DNA from: Streptomyces thermolilacinus SPC6
Lineage (GTDB): Bacteria > Actinomycetota > Actinomycetes > Streptomycetales > Streptomycetaceae
DNA length: 64,000 nucleotides
NCBI RefSeq assembly: GCF_000478605.2
Contig: NZ_ASHX02000001.1
Location: forward strand, 2,085,895-2,149,894
Reading direction: 5' to 3'
Shown here: piece by piece, positions 43,543-51,654 of the stretch
Layout of the letters: each line of letters opens with the position of its first letter
How positions within the stretch are numbered: the first letter of the stretch is position 1
The notes under the pieces: model-generated
The model's database searches: none
Told to the model about the DNA's origin: nothing
The model's input: only the letters and a program-made list of their open reading frames with translations
Translations under genes and position numbers: made by a program

Positions 43543-44412
43543 TCAGGGTATCGGGGGTGCCTTGTGCGACGGGTGCGCCGACCGCAGGGGTACCGGGGCG
43601 CCTATCAGCGGCAGGGTGTTCGCGCCGATCAGCGGCGTGGCCGCGTGGAGGAACGGCGGGGCCGCCGGGTGGTGCGCCCGCGCCTGGACGCCGCCGGGCG
43701 CCAGGATGCCGGGCCGGTCCGCGATCCGTCCCGTGGTCGCCCCCGCGCCGACGCCCGTGGCGGAGCGGCGGCGGCTGTTCTCCGTCGTGGCGGGCTGCCC
43801 CGCGGACGGCGAACGCAGCGGCGTCACGTTGTTCCCCGAGCCCTCGCCGCGCGCCTCCACGATCGTGCCGGTCGGCACCGCGCCGCTCAGCGCGATGGCC
43901 GCGAACGACACGGCGCTGGCCGCGGCGAACGCGAACCTGCGGCCGCGCCACGGGGACCGCTCGGCCTCGCGGCCGACCTCGTGGATGCGGAAGCCCGCAC
44001 GGTCGGCGGGGGCGTGCTCGTCGGACGGGACGTAGCCGAAGCCTCCTGGCCTCACTCCGAACAGTCCGGGCCCGGAGCCGGGCCGCGCGGCGTCCTGGGC
44101 GTGCCCGGGGCCCGCCCCCAGCGCGCCTCCTCCGAGGCGGCGGCCCCCGAACGGCGGGCCGCCGTCCTCCACGGCGCCCGCGGGCAGCCCCTGGAGGCGC
44201 GCCAGCAGCCCCGCCGGGGGCGGGGGCGGGGCGGACTCGGCGAAGTAGCTCTTGAGGCGGCGCTGTGCGTCGGCCTCGGCTTTGCAGCGGGCGCAGGTCG
44301 CCAGATGGGCGAGGACCCGCTCGCGGGCGTCGTGACCCAGCTCGCCGTCCACCAGCGCGGCGAGCCGGTCCCCCAGGTGCTGTTCCGCCGGGGTCGGATG
44401 TGTGCCACTCAC
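43543..44412 (-). CDS. Zinc-type anti-sigma factor (RseA-like)
   Basis: A 289-residue membrane protein that should sequester the adjacent sigma factor. The N-terminal zf-HC2 motif is [11 protein letters not shown] (His-x3-Cys-x2-Cys) with an upstream His ([15 protein letters not shown]). A TM follows ([20 protein letters not shown]), then a Ser/Arg/Pro-rich extracytoplasmic tail. GTG 44412 overlaps the sigma stop (GTGA), which gives fixed stoichiometry. Zinc and redox sensing are family-based inference. Confidence 0.87.
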   Translation of the reverse strand: MSGTHPTPAEQHLGDRLAALVDGELGHDARERVLAHLATCARCKAEADAQRRLKSYFAESAPPPPPAGLLARLQGLPAGAVEDGGPPFGGRRLGGGALGAGPGHAQDAARPGSGPGLFGVRPGGFGYVPSDEHAPADRAGFRIHEVGREAERSPWRGRRFAFAAASAVSFAAIALSGAVPTGTIVEARGEGSGNNVTPLRSPSAGQPATTENSRRRSATGVGAGATTGRIADRPGILAPGGVQARAHHPAAPPFLHAATPLIGANTLPLIGAPVPLRSAHPSHKAPPIP

Positions 44413-45200
44413 GCGGCTCCGCCCTCCGCCCCCACGGCGACGAACGCGCGCTCGGGCTCGGCGACGACGCGCTGCGCCCCGGCCCGCGCCTCGGGCGACC
44501 GGTGCTTGAGCGCCTTGCGCAGGTGCGACCGGCCGCGGTGGATACGGCTGCGGACCGTGCCGAGCTTCACACCGAGCGTCGCGGCGATCTCCTCGTACGA
44601 CAGGCCCTCGATGTCGCAGAGCACGACGGCTGCGCGGAACTCCGGCGCCAGCGTGTCCAGCGCCTGCTGCACGTCCGCGTCGAAGTGGGTGTCGTGGAAG
44701 GCCTGCTGGGGCGACGGCTCACGGCTGGGCAGCCGCTCCGCGGCGTCCTCGCCGAGCGCGTCGAACCGGATGCGCTGCTTGCGCCGCACCATGTCCAGGA
44801 ACAGGTTCGTGGTGATGCGGTGCAGCCAGCCCTCGAATGTGCCCGGCGTGTACGTGGACAGGGAGCGGAAGACGCGGACGAAGACCTCCTGCGTGAGGTC
44901 CTCCGCGTCGTGCTGGTTGCCCGTCAGACGGTAGGCGAGGCGGTACACGCGGCCGCTGTGCGTGCTGACGATCTCCTCCCAGGTCGGGGGAGCCCACGCC
45001 TGCGATTCCGCATCCGATGCGAAGGTCGCCGTCGTGGCTGCGGTCTCGGTGGCGGCATGGGTGCTGTCAGCGGTGTCGGTCACGGATTTCGGCTCACCCG
45101 CCGACCTGAGGAAGCGCCGCAAACGCGCTCCTCTCCGATCCACAGGCGCAGCCGCACCTCCCCTGTCGGCTCTGGTGGTGTCCAGTGGAGCCCCTACCAT
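44409..45200 (-). CDS. ECF sigma factor (mycobacterial SigE type)
   Basis: A 263-residue sigma-70 family factor. Region 2 is [37 protein letters not shown] and [18 protein letters not shown]; region 4 is LPE-type [20 protein letters not shown] followed by [20 protein letters not shown] ~75-residue N-terminal extension lacks sigma motifs. ATG 45200 has SD GAGGTG; the track extension to 45296 was rejected. The operon sigma-anti-sigma-htrA-tatB follows, so it probably controls envelope stress and is auto-regulated. Streptomyces sigE is a different gene, so no symbol is given. Confidence 0.9.
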   Translation of the reverse strand: MVGAPLDTTRADRGGAAAPVDRRGARLRRFLRSAGEPKSVTDTADSTHAATETAATTATFASDAESQAWAPPTWEEIVSTHSGRVYRLAYRLTGNQHDAEDLTQEVFVRVFRSLSTYTPGTFEGWLHRITTNLFLDMVRRKQRIRFDALGEDAAERLPSREPSPQQAFHDTHFDADVQQALDTLAPEFRAAVVLCDIEGLSYEEIAATLGVKLGTVRSRIHRGRSHLRKALKHRSPEARAGAQRVVAEPERAFVAVGAEGGAA

Positions 45201-45373
45201 AGCCACCTCGCCCGTTAGCTCCGGATAAGAATCTTTACGAGAATTTGGGACCGACTTCGGGTCTTGGGTTCCCCGGCCGCCCCCACTCCTTCCCAACGCC
45301 TGGTCCCATCTGCGGGTTCCCGACCGCGAGCGGCTACAGTCACCGTTGCCAACTACGGGAACAGGAGAGGGTC
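45201..45373. promoter_or_regulatory. Divergent promoter region of ECF sigma and O-methyltransferase genes
   Basis: A comparatively AT-richer stretch. TACAGT (45335-45340) is a good -10 for the rightward gene, and its SD AGGAG lies at 45363-45367. A GGGACC sequence at 45247-45252 could be part of an ECF-type element, but I could not define one. Confidence 0.45.
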
Positions 45374-46009
45374 ATTACCGCCAACCGGCAGACGAGCTGG
45401 GCCTTCGCCGACGCCTTCGCCGCCGAGGACGACGCTCTGCACTGGGCCAGGGACCGGGCCCGGGAGGCAGGGGTGCCCTCGGTGTCCCCCGGCACCGGTG
45501 CCGCGCTGCGGATGCTCGCCGCCACGGCGGACGCCAAGGCCGTCGCGGAGATCGGCACGGGGACGGGTGTCTCCGGGATCTACCTCCTGCTGGGCATGCG
45601 GCCGGACGGGGTGCTGACCACCGTGGACCCGGAGCCGGACCGGCAGCAGTTCGCCAAGCAGGCGTTCCGGGCGGCGGGCTTCGCCGGGAACCGGGCGCGC
45701 TTCATCCCCGGCCGGGCGCTGGACGTGCTTCCGAGGCTGGCCGACGGCGGGTACGACGTGGTCTTCTGCGACGGCGACCGCACCGAGTACCTGGCGTACC
45801 TCGACGAATCGTTGCGGCTGCTGCGGCCGGGCGGCCTCGTGTGCTTCGAGGGCGTGTTCGCGGACGGCCGCACGGTGGACTCGGGCGTCCAGCCGGTGGA
45901 AGTGCTGACGCTGCGCGAGCTGCTGCGCACGGTGCGGGAGAGCGACGCGCTGGTGCCGTCGCTGCTGCCGGTGGGCGACGGGCTGCTCTGCGCCGTACGC
46001 CGGGGCTGA
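45374..46009 (+). CDS. Class I SAM-dependent O-methyltransferase (ATT start)
   Basis: A 211-residue soluble methyltransferase of the catechol/caffeoyl-CoA type. The AdoMet loop is AEIGTGTGVSG, with VDPEPDRQ and the acidic FCDGDRTEYL. The frame has no ATG, GTG or TTG between TTG 45245 and the core. TTG 45245 lies before the TACAGT promoter, so it cannot be used if that promoter is right. ATT 45374 has SD AGGAG at 6 nt, giving ITANRQTSWAFADAF. It corresponds to Rv1220c beside sigE. Substrate unknown. Confidence 0.85.
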   Translation: MTANRQTSWAFADAFAAEDDALHWARDRAREAGVPSVSPGTGAALRMLAATADAKAVAEIGTGTGVSGIYLLLGMRPDGVLTTVDPEPDRQQFAKQAFRAAGFAGNRARFIPGRALDVLPRLADGGYDVVFCDGDRTEYLAYLDESLRLLRPGGLVCFEGVFADGRTVDSGVQPVEVLTLRELLRTVRESDALVPSLLPVGDGLLCAVRRG

Positions 46010-46108
46010 ACGGGCTCCACGCGCGCGCAGTCGGGCCGAACGCGGCCGCGCGTACGGGGGCACGGGGCCCCGCGCGCGTACCGGACCGAGTGGCCGGGTG
46101 AACGAAAG

Positions 46109-46137
46109 CCCCGGCGCGGTGTGGACACCGGCCGGGG
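46109..46137. terminator. Bidirectional hairpin
   Basis: CCCCGGC (46109-46115) and GGCCGGGG (46130-46137) with an inner GGTGT/ACACC pair, between convergent O-methyltransferase and DUF3117 genes. Confidence 0.65.
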
Positions 46138-46164
46138 CGATCGGGAAAACGTGGGGCGTAAGCG

Positions 46165-46332
46165 TCAGCTCGTGACCTTCTTCAGCTCCTCGCCGAGGGC
46201 TACGGCCTCGTCCGGGGTCAGCTCGACGACAAGCCGACCGCCGCCTTCGAGCGGAACGCGCATGACGATGCCCCGCCCCTCCTTGGTCACCTCGAGCGGG
46301 CCGTCGCCCGTCCGCGGCTTCATGGCCGCCAT
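46165..46332 (-). CDS. DUF3117 family small protein
   Basis: A 55-residue actinobacterial protein, sequence MAAMKPRTGDGPLEVTKEGR, with VELTPDEAVALGEELKKV at the end. ATG 46332 has SD GGAAGGGG. The mycobacterial counterpart is Rv1211. Function unknown; the fold is probably a beta-hairpin plus a C-terminal helix. It is expressed alone; its neighbour upstream is a 313-bp gap. Confidence 0.92.
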   Translation of the reverse strand: MAAMKPRTGDGPLEVTKEGRGIVMRVPLEGGGRLVVELTPDEAVALGEELKKVTS

Positions 46333-46645
46333 GCTCGTTCCCCTTCCTGAAACCAGCTCATCGATCAGCCGATTGCCCCATGGGAGGGCACGGACCGGCG
46401 TCGAACACATTGCTTCCAGGTCATTATCCCGCATGGCGACACCCGATGACCAACATCGGGCCGCATCGCTTGCGCAACGCGATCACGCAAAACCCCTCAT
46501 TTCGGCGATCCTCCTGCGATACTTCGCCGTCGCGGCGTCCGGAGCGGGGGGCCGTCGTTTGACGCAGGTCACATGCCGGAGCCCGATGATCTCCGCCATG
46601 CTGGGCGGGAACACCACCCGCCGGAGCCGCAAAGGGGACCCTGCC
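46333..46645 (+). other. Intergenic region before the enoyl-CoA hydratase gene
   Basis: A 313-bp region of lower GC. It holds TTGCG/CGCAA arms (46469-46489) and a TTGACG hexamer (46559-46564). No clear -10 at normal spacing and no coding signal are seen. The SD for the next gene is AAAGGGG. Confidence 0.4.
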
Positions 46646-47428
46646 ATGGCCGACACCGTGCTGTACGAGGTGAACGACGGACTCGCCACCGTCACCATCA
46701 ACCGGCCCGACGCGATGAACGCGATGAACACCGAGGCGAAGGTCGCCCTGCGGGACTCGCTCCAGGCCGCGGGCGCCGACCCGGCCGTGCGCGCCGTGCT
46801 GCTGACGGCCACGGGCCGGGCGTTCTGCGTGGGCCAGGACCTCAAGGAGCACGTGCTGTCGCTGACCGGCGAGGACGCCATGCGGACCGTGCGGGAGCAC
46901 TACAACCCGATCGTCCGGGCGATCACCGGCATGCCGAAGCCCGTGGTGGCCGGCGTGAACGGCGTCGCGGCGGGCGCCGGGTTCGGCTTCGCGCTGGCCG
47001 CGGACTACCGGGTCGTCGCGGACACGGCGTCGTTCAACACCTCGTTCGCCGGGGTGGCGCTCAGCGCCGACTCGGGCATCTCGTGGACGCTGCCCCGACT
47101 GATCGGCGCCAGCCGGGCCGCCGACCTGATGATGTTCCCGCGCTCCCTGTCGGCGAGCGAGGCGTACGACCTCGGCCTGGTGAACCGGCTGGTCCCGGCC
47201 GCAGACCTGGCCGCCGAGGCGGAGAAGACCGCCCGCGCCCTGGCGGAGGGCCCGACCGTCGCGTACGCGTCGATCAAGGAGGCCATGGCGTACGGCGCCG
47301 GGCACACCCTCGCCGAGACGCTGGAGAAGGAGGACGAGCTCCAGACCCGCGCGGGCGCCTCCGAGGACCACCGGATCGCGGTGGACGCGTTCCTCGCGAA
47401 GGAGAAGCCCAAGTACGTCGGCCGCTAG
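46646..47428 (+). CDS. Enoyl-CoA hydratase/isomerase (PaaG-like)
   Basis: A 260-residue crotonase-fold enzyme. The oxyanion-hole motif is AFCVGQDLKEH and the second is GVNGVAAGAGFGFALAADY; Asp in GVALSADSGISW stands where some hydratases have catalytic Glu, as in PaaG-type isomerases. ATG 46646 has SD AAAGGGG. It converges on the tag gene; the two stop codons overlap in a CTAG tetranucleotide (47425-47428). Function in fatty- or aromatic-acid oxidation is by family only. Confidence 0.88.
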   Translation: MADTVLYEVNDGLATVTINRPDAMNAMNTEAKVALRDSLQAAGADPAVRAVLLTATGRAFCVGQDLKEHVLSLTGEDAMRTVREHYNPIVRAITGMPKPVVAGVNGVAAGAGFGFALAADYRVVADTASFNTSFAGVALSADSGISWTLPRLIGASRAADLMMFPRSLSASEAYDLGLVNRLVPAADLAAEAEKTARALAEGPTVAYASIKEAMAYGAGHTLAETLEKEDELQTRAGASEDHRIAVDAFLAKEKPKYVGR

Positions 47429-48066
47429 GCCGTCGCCGGGGCGGGGCTCTTCGCGGCCGGATTCGCGGGGGCCGTGGGGGCCTGGTGCGGCGCGCGGGCG
47501 ACGCAGCCCGCGAGGTGGTCGTTCACCAGGCCGCACGCCTGCATCAGCGCGTACGCCGTGGTCGGGCCGACGAAGCGGATGCCGCGCTGTTTCAGGGCCT
47601 TCGCCAGGGCCGTCGACTCGGGGGTGACCGCCGGGACGTCCGCGAGGGTGCGCGGCGCCGGGCGGTTCGCCGGGTCCGGGGCGTGGGACCAGATCAGCCG
47701 GTCCAGCTCCCCGGGCTCCCAGCCTTCGAGCACGCGCGCGTTGGCGAGGGTCGCGTCGACCTTGGCGCGGTTGCGGATGATGCCCTCGTCGGCGAGCAGC
47801 CGCTCCCGGTCGGCGTCCGTGAACGCGGCGACTGCGGCGATCCGGAAGCCCGCGAAGGCCCGCCGGAAGCCCTCCCTGCGGCGCAGGATCGTGATCCACG
47901 ACAGGCCGGACTGGAAGGCCTCCAGGCAGAGCCGCTCGAACAGGGCGTCGTCGCCGTGGACGGGGCGGCCCCACTCCTCGTCGTGGTACGGCATGTAGTC
48001 GGGCGTCGAGAAGCCCCAGGGACAGCGCGGCGCGCCGTCCGGCCCGGGCGCGGCTCCACCGGTCAT
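47425..48066 (-). CDS. tag: DNA-3-methyladenine glycosylase I
   Basis: A 213-residue base-excision repair enzyme removing 3-methyladenine. Tag features are CPWGFSTPDYMPYHDEEWGR near the N-terminus (zinc Cys and His) and ALMQACGLVNDHLAGC near the C-terminus (second His and Cys). EAFQSGLSWITILRRREGFR is the family signature. ATG 48066 overlaps the DivIVA-like stop (ATGA), so the pair is co-translated. Its C-terminus shares stop nucleotides with the convergent hydratase. Confidence 0.94.
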   Translation of the reverse strand: MTGGAAPGPDGAPRCPWGFSTPDYMPYHDEEWGRPVHGDDALFERLCLEAFQSGLSWITILRRREGFRRAFAGFRIAAVAAFTDADRERLLADEGIIRNRAKVDATLANARVLEGWEPGELDRLIWSHAPDPANRPAPRTLADVPAVTPESTALAKALKQRGIRFVGPTTAYALMQACGLVNDHLAGCVARAPHQAPTAPANPAAKSPAPATA

Positions 48067-48563
48067 CGGTCCCCCTCCTGGTCCCGCACGTCGCGCTCGC
48101 CGTGCGTCTCGCGGTCACCGTACGCGTCCCGGCCGCCGCGCGGGGCCGTGTCGCCGTACGCCGCGCCCTCGCCGTACGCCGCGGTGTCACCGGACGCGGG
48201 GGCCTCGGACGCGGCAGCCTCGGGCGCCGGGTGCTCGGCGAAGAGGTCCGTGCGGCCGGAGGCCGTGGCCTGCGCACCCGCCAGGGCGGACTCCAGCTCC
48301 GCGATCCGGGCGTCCCGCTCGGCCAGCTCGGCGGCCAGCCGGTCCAGTACGTCGTCCACGTCGGTCATCCGGTAGCCGCGCGGCGCCAGCGGCAGCCGCA
48401 GCGTCTCGACGTCGGCGCGGGTCACCGGCCGGGTGAGCGGCAGCGGGTCCACCACGTGCTCCGGCGGCGCCTCGGGCAGCACCTCGTTCTCCGCGCCGCC
48501 GACCACCGCGAGGGTCACCGCGGCCACCACGACGACCATCGCTACAGCCAAGAACCAGAACAC
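48063..48563 (-). CDS. DivIVA-domain-containing membrane protein
   Basis: A 166-residue protein. An N-terminal TM (FWFLAVAMVVVVAAVTLAVV) precedes a DivIVA-like element (LRLPLAPRGYRMTDVDDVLD), a short coiled coil (RLAAELAERDARIAELESAL) and a hydrophilic tail of Tyr-Gly/Asp-Arg repeats. The layout suggests polar or division-associated function, but it is much shorter than DivIVA. GTG 48563 has SD GGGAGAGG. Operon with tag. Confidence 0.82.
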   Translation of the reverse strand: MFWFLAVAMVVVVAAVTLAVVGGAENEVLPEAPPEHVVDPLPLTRPVTRADVETLRLPLAPRGYRMTDVDDVLDRLAAELAERDARIAELESALAGAQATASGRTDLFAEHPAPEAAASEAPASGDTAAYGEGAAYGDTAPRGGRDAYGDRETHGERDVRDQEGDR

Positions 48564-48677
48564 AGTGCGCCTCTCCCGGAGCCGGAAAACATGGAGCGTA
48601 GAACGTCCGGTGCCGATCGTGCCATGCGGTCACGGCGGTTAGGGTCGCAGGGACGTTACGCGAGGAGGACTTACGGG

Positions 48678-49538
48678 ATGCTGCGCCTGGGACGACGCGA
48701 ATTCGACGCGCACGAGCCGGTGGTCATGGCGATCGTGAACAGGACCCCGGACTCCTTCTACGACCAGGGGGCCACGTTCCGCGACGAGCCCGCGCTGGCC
48801 CGGGTGGAGCAGGCCGTGGCCGAGGGCGCGGCGATCATCGACATCGGCGGGGTGAAGGCCGGCCCCGGCGAGGAGGTGGACGCCGACGAGGAGGCGCGGC
48901 GCACGGTCGGCTTCGTCGCCGAGGTGCGGCGCCGCCACCCCGATGTGGTGATCAGCGTGGACACCTGGCGGCACGAGGTCGGCGAGGCCGTGTGCGAGGC
49001 CGGGGCGGACCTGCTGAACGACGCGTGGGGCGGCGTGGACCCGAAGCTCGCGGAGGTCGCCGCGCGGTACGGGGCGGGCCTCGTGTGCACCCACGCGGGC
49101 GGCGCCGAGCCGCGCACGCGGCCGCACCGCGTCACGTACGACGACGTGATGGCGGACATCCTGCGCGTCACGGTCGGTCTCGCGGAGCGGGCCGTGGCGC
49201 TGGGCGTGCCGCGCGAGTCGGTGCTGATCGACCCGGGGCACGACTTCGGCAAGAACACCCGGCACTCCCTGGAGGCGACGCGGCGGCTCGGGGAGATGGT
49301 GGAGACGGGATGGCCGGTGCTGGTGTCCCTGTCGAACAAGGACTTCGTGGGCGAGACGCTGGACCGGCCGGTGAAGGAGCGGGTCGTCGGGACGCTGGCG
49401 ACGACGGCGGTGTCGGCGTGGCTGGGCGCCCAGGTGTACCGGGTCCACGAGGTCGCCGAGACGCGGCAGGTGCTGGACATGGTGGCGAGCATCGCGGGCC
49501 ACCGGGAGCCCGCCGTGGCCCGCCGGGGGCTGGCCTGA
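48678..49538 (+). CDS. folP2: Dihydropteroate synthase-family protein FolP2
   Basis: A 286-residue TIM barrel of the pterin-binding family. Motifs are MAIVNRTPDSFYDQGATFRD, IIDIGGVKAGPGEEVDADEE, ISVDTWRHEVGEAVCEAGAD and LIDPGHDFGKNTRHSLE. Typical DHPS has TPDSFSDGG; here it is TPDSFYDQG. The actinobacterial FolP2 subgroup (Rv1207) did not show DHPS activity in mycobacterial work as I recall, so the true reaction may differ. ATG 48678 has SD GAGGAGG. A TAGGGT hexamer (~48639) is a candidate -10. Confidence 0.88.
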   Translation: MLRLGRREFDAHEPVVMAIVNRTPDSFYDQGATFRDEPALARVEQAVAEGAAIIDIGGVKAGPGEEVDADEEARRTVGFVAEVRRRHPDVVISVDTWRHEVGEAVCEAGADLLNDAWGGVDPKLAEVAARYGAGLVCTHAGGAEPRTRPHRVTYDDVMADILRVTVGLAERAVALGVPRESVLIDPGHDFGKNTRHSLEATRRLGEMVETGWPVLVSLSNKDFVGETLDRPVKERVVGTLATTAVSAWLGAQVYRVHEVAETRQVLDMVASIAGHREPAVARRGLA

Positions 49539-49645
49539 CCGGTCCCGGCCCGCCCAGCCCGATGAGGGCCGGCGCGACCGGTCCGGCCACGCCGGCCCCC
49601 TGGCACGTCCCTGCCGTCAGGGCCCGTCCCCCCGGCGCGTGCCCG

Positions 49646-49676
49646 CCGCGGCGCCCGCACCCGGCGGGCGCCGCGG
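49646..49676. terminator. Perfect 13-bp hairpin between convergent genes
   Basis: CCGCGGCGCCCGC (49646-49658) pairs with 49664-49676, 5-nt loop, immediately before the stop of the LOG gene. Confidence 0.75.
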
Positions 49677-49677
49677 G

Positions 49678-50433
49678 TCAGCGGCCCGCTTCCTTGCTGA
49701 CCAGGGCGACTGCCTCGTCCACGTCGTCCGTGACGTGGAACAGCATCAGGTCCCGCTCGGCGGCCTTGCCCTGAGCGATGACCGTGTCGCGCAGCCAGTC
49801 GACCAGGCCCGACCAGTACTCCGTGCCGAACAGGACGATCGGGAAGCGCGTCACCTTGCGGGTCTGCACGAGGGTCAGCGCCTCGAACAGCTCGTCCAGC
49901 GTGCCGAGGCCGCCCGGCAGGACCACGAAGCCCTGCGCGTACTTCACGAACATCGTCTTCCGCACGAAGAAGTAGCGGAAGTTGATGCCGATGTCGACGT
50001 GCGGGTTGATGCCCTGCTCGAAGGGCAGCTCGATGCCGAGGCCGACGGAGACGCCCTTCGCCTCGCGCGCGCCCTTGTTCGCGGCCTCCATCGCGCCGGG
50101 GCCGCCGCCGGTGATGACGGCGAAGCCCGCCTCCACGAGGGCCCGGCCGAGCTTCACCCCGGCCTCGTACTCGGGGGTGCCGGCCGGGGTGCGGGCCGAG
50201 CCGAAGACGCTGATCGCGCTGGGCAGTTCGGCGAGCGCGCCGAAGCCCTCCACGAACTCGGACTGGATGCGCATGACCCGCCAGGGGTCCGTGTGGACCC
50301 AGTTCGAGTCGCCCGCCGTGTCCAGAAGCCGCTGATCGGTCGTGCCGGGCTGGACCTGCTCCCTGCGGCGGAGCACCGGCCCCAGCCGCTGCTCCGCCAG
50401 TGCTCGCAGTCCCTCGGCCTCGGGGTTCCCCAT
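49678..50433 (-). CDS. LOG family protein (TIGR00730, nucleoside-5'-monophosphate phosphoribohydrolase type)
   Basis: A 251-residue Rossmann protein of the LOG/lysine-decarboxylase-like family. Motifs are SVFGSARTP, ITGGGPGAMEAANKGA and LPGGLGTLDELFEALT (PGGxGTxxE). These enzymes release the base from (cytokinin) riboside monophosphates; the lysine decarboxylase annotation seen elsewhere is not supported. ATG 50433 has SD GGAGGG. The mycobacterial counterpart is Rv1205. Confidence 0.93.
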   Translation of the reverse strand: MGNPEAEGLRALAEQRLGPVLRRREQVQPGTTDQRLLDTAGDSNWVHTDPWRVMRIQSEFVEGFGALAELPSAISVFGSARTPAGTPEYEAGVKLGRALVEAGFAVITGGGPGAMEAANKGAREAKGVSVGLGIELPFEQGINPHVDIGINFRYFFVRKTMFVKYAQGFVVLPGGLGTLDELFEALTLVQTRKVTRFPIVLFGTEYWSGLVDWLRDTVIAQGKAAERDLMLFHVTDDVDEAVALVSKEAGR

Positions 50434-50512
50434 GATCTGCTCCCTCCGCTGAACATCGTTTGCCAGGGTCAGCGTAGGGCGGGAAATGTGACGAGTGGCG
50501 AAATTGTGGTCG

Positions 50513-51616
50513 TCAGGCGGTGAGCCAGTCGTACAGGCGTCGCTCGCAGTGGGTGATCCGCTCGGTCACGACGTGCTCGTCCCGCTTGTGCGCGAAGATC
50601 GGGTTGCCCGGCCCGTAGTTGACGGCGGGCACGCCCAGGGCGCTGAAGCGGGAGACGTCGGTCCAGCCGAACTTGGGCTTCGCCGTGCCGCCGACGGCCT
50701 CCATGAACGCCGCCGCGGCCGGGTGGGACAGGCCGGGCAGGGCGCCGCCGGAGTGGTCGTCCACGACGAACTCGTCCACGCCGCAGTCGGCGAACACCTC
50801 CCGTACGTGCTTCTCGGCCTCCTCCGGGGTGCGGTCGGGGGCGTAGCGGAAGTTCACGACGACGGTGCACTCGTCGGGGATGACGTTGGTGGCGACGCCG
50901 CCGGTGATGCCGACGGCGTTGAGGCCCTCGTGGTACTCCAGACCGTCGATGACGGGGCGGCGCGGCTCGTACGAGGCGAGGCGGGCCAGCACGGGGGCGG
51001 CGGCGTGAACGGCGTTGGAGCCCATCCAGGAGCGGGCGGAGTGGGCGCGCTCGCCGCGCATGGTCAGGTGGACGCGCAGGGTGCCCTGGCAGCCGCCCTC
51101 GACCTCCCCGTCGGACGGCTCCAGCAGGACGGCGAAGTCCCCCGCGAGCCAGTCGGGGTGGGCGGCGGCCACATGTCCGAGCCCGTTGAGGTGCGCGGCG
51201 ACCTCCTCGTTGTCGTAGAACACGAACGTCAGGTCGCGGTTGGGCTCGGGCACGGTCGCCGCGATGCGGAGCTGGACGGCGACGCCGGACTTCATGTCGG
51301 ACGTGCCGCAGCCCCACAGGACGCCGTTCTCGTCCAGCCGGGAGGGGACGTTGTCCGCGATCGGCACGGTGTCGATGTGCCCGGCGAGGACGACCCGCTC
51401 GGCGCGGCCGAGGTGGGTGCGGGCGACGACGTTGTTGCCGTAGCGGTCGACCGTGAGGTGCGGGAGGGCGCGCAGGGCCTCCTCGATGGCGTCCGCGAGG
51501 GGCTTCTCGGTGCCGCTGACGGACGGGAAGTCGACCAGCGCGGCGGTCAGTGCCGGACCGTCCAGCGTCAGGTCCAGAGCGGTGCGGAGGGGCGCTTCGG
51601 GCGTGGAGTCGGGCAT
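50513..51616 (-). CDS. dapE: Succinyl-diaminopimelate desuccinylase
   Basis: A 367-residue M20-family metalloamidase producing LL-DAP in the succinylase branch of lysine and peptidoglycan synthesis. Metal ligands are visible as VLAGHIDTVP, CGTSDMKSG, FYDNEEV, LLEPSDGEV and a C-terminal His (IFAHKRDEHV). ATG 51616 lies 6 nt after TAGGGT, so it is probably leaderless. Divergent from the gene at 51655; dapC lies 3 kb away on the same strand. Confidence 0.94.
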   Translation of the reverse strand: MPDSTPEAPLRTALDLTLDGPALTAALVDFPSVSGTEKPLADAIEEALRALPHLTVDRYGNNVVARTHLGRAERVVLAGHIDTVPIADNVPSRLDENGVLWGCGTSDMKSGVAVQLRIAATVPEPNRDLTFVFYDNEEVAAHLNGLGHVAAAHPDWLAGDFAVLLEPSDGEVEGGCQGTLRVHLTMRGERAHSARSWMGSNAVHAAAPVLARLASYEPRRPVIDGLEYHEGLNAVGITGGVATNVIPDECTVVVNFRYAPDRTPEEAEKHVREVFADCGVDEFVVDDHSGGALPGLSHPAAAAFMEAVGGTAKPKFGWTDVSRFSALGVPAVNYGPGNPIFAHKRDEHVVTERITHCERRLYDWLTA

Positions 51617-51622
51617 GTGACG

Positions 51623-51647
51623 ACCCTATCCCGGCCCCTAGTACGGT
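51623..51647. promoter_or_regulatory. Overlapping back-to-back leaderless promoters (dapE and the 51655 gene)
   Basis: The -10 of dapE (TAGGGT on -, 51623-51628) and the -10 of the rightward gene (TACGGT, 51642-51647) both lie within 38 bp between the start codons, so each -35 region falls in the other promoter. Confidence 0.5.
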
Positions 51648-51654
51648 TGTCCGC

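Noticed and set aside
45245..45373. 43-residue N-terminal extension of the O-methyltransferase from TTG 45245
   Set aside because: Codon bias is poor (CCA, AGT, CAA, CTA) and a -10 lies within it.
46380..46562. 60-codon ORF upstream of the enoyl-CoA hydratase
   Set aside because: No SD, no GC3 bias, ends before the real start.
49678..50433. Lysine decarboxylase annotation of the LOG protein
   Set aside because: PGGxGTxxE with GGGPGAME is the LOG motif; no decarboxylase features.
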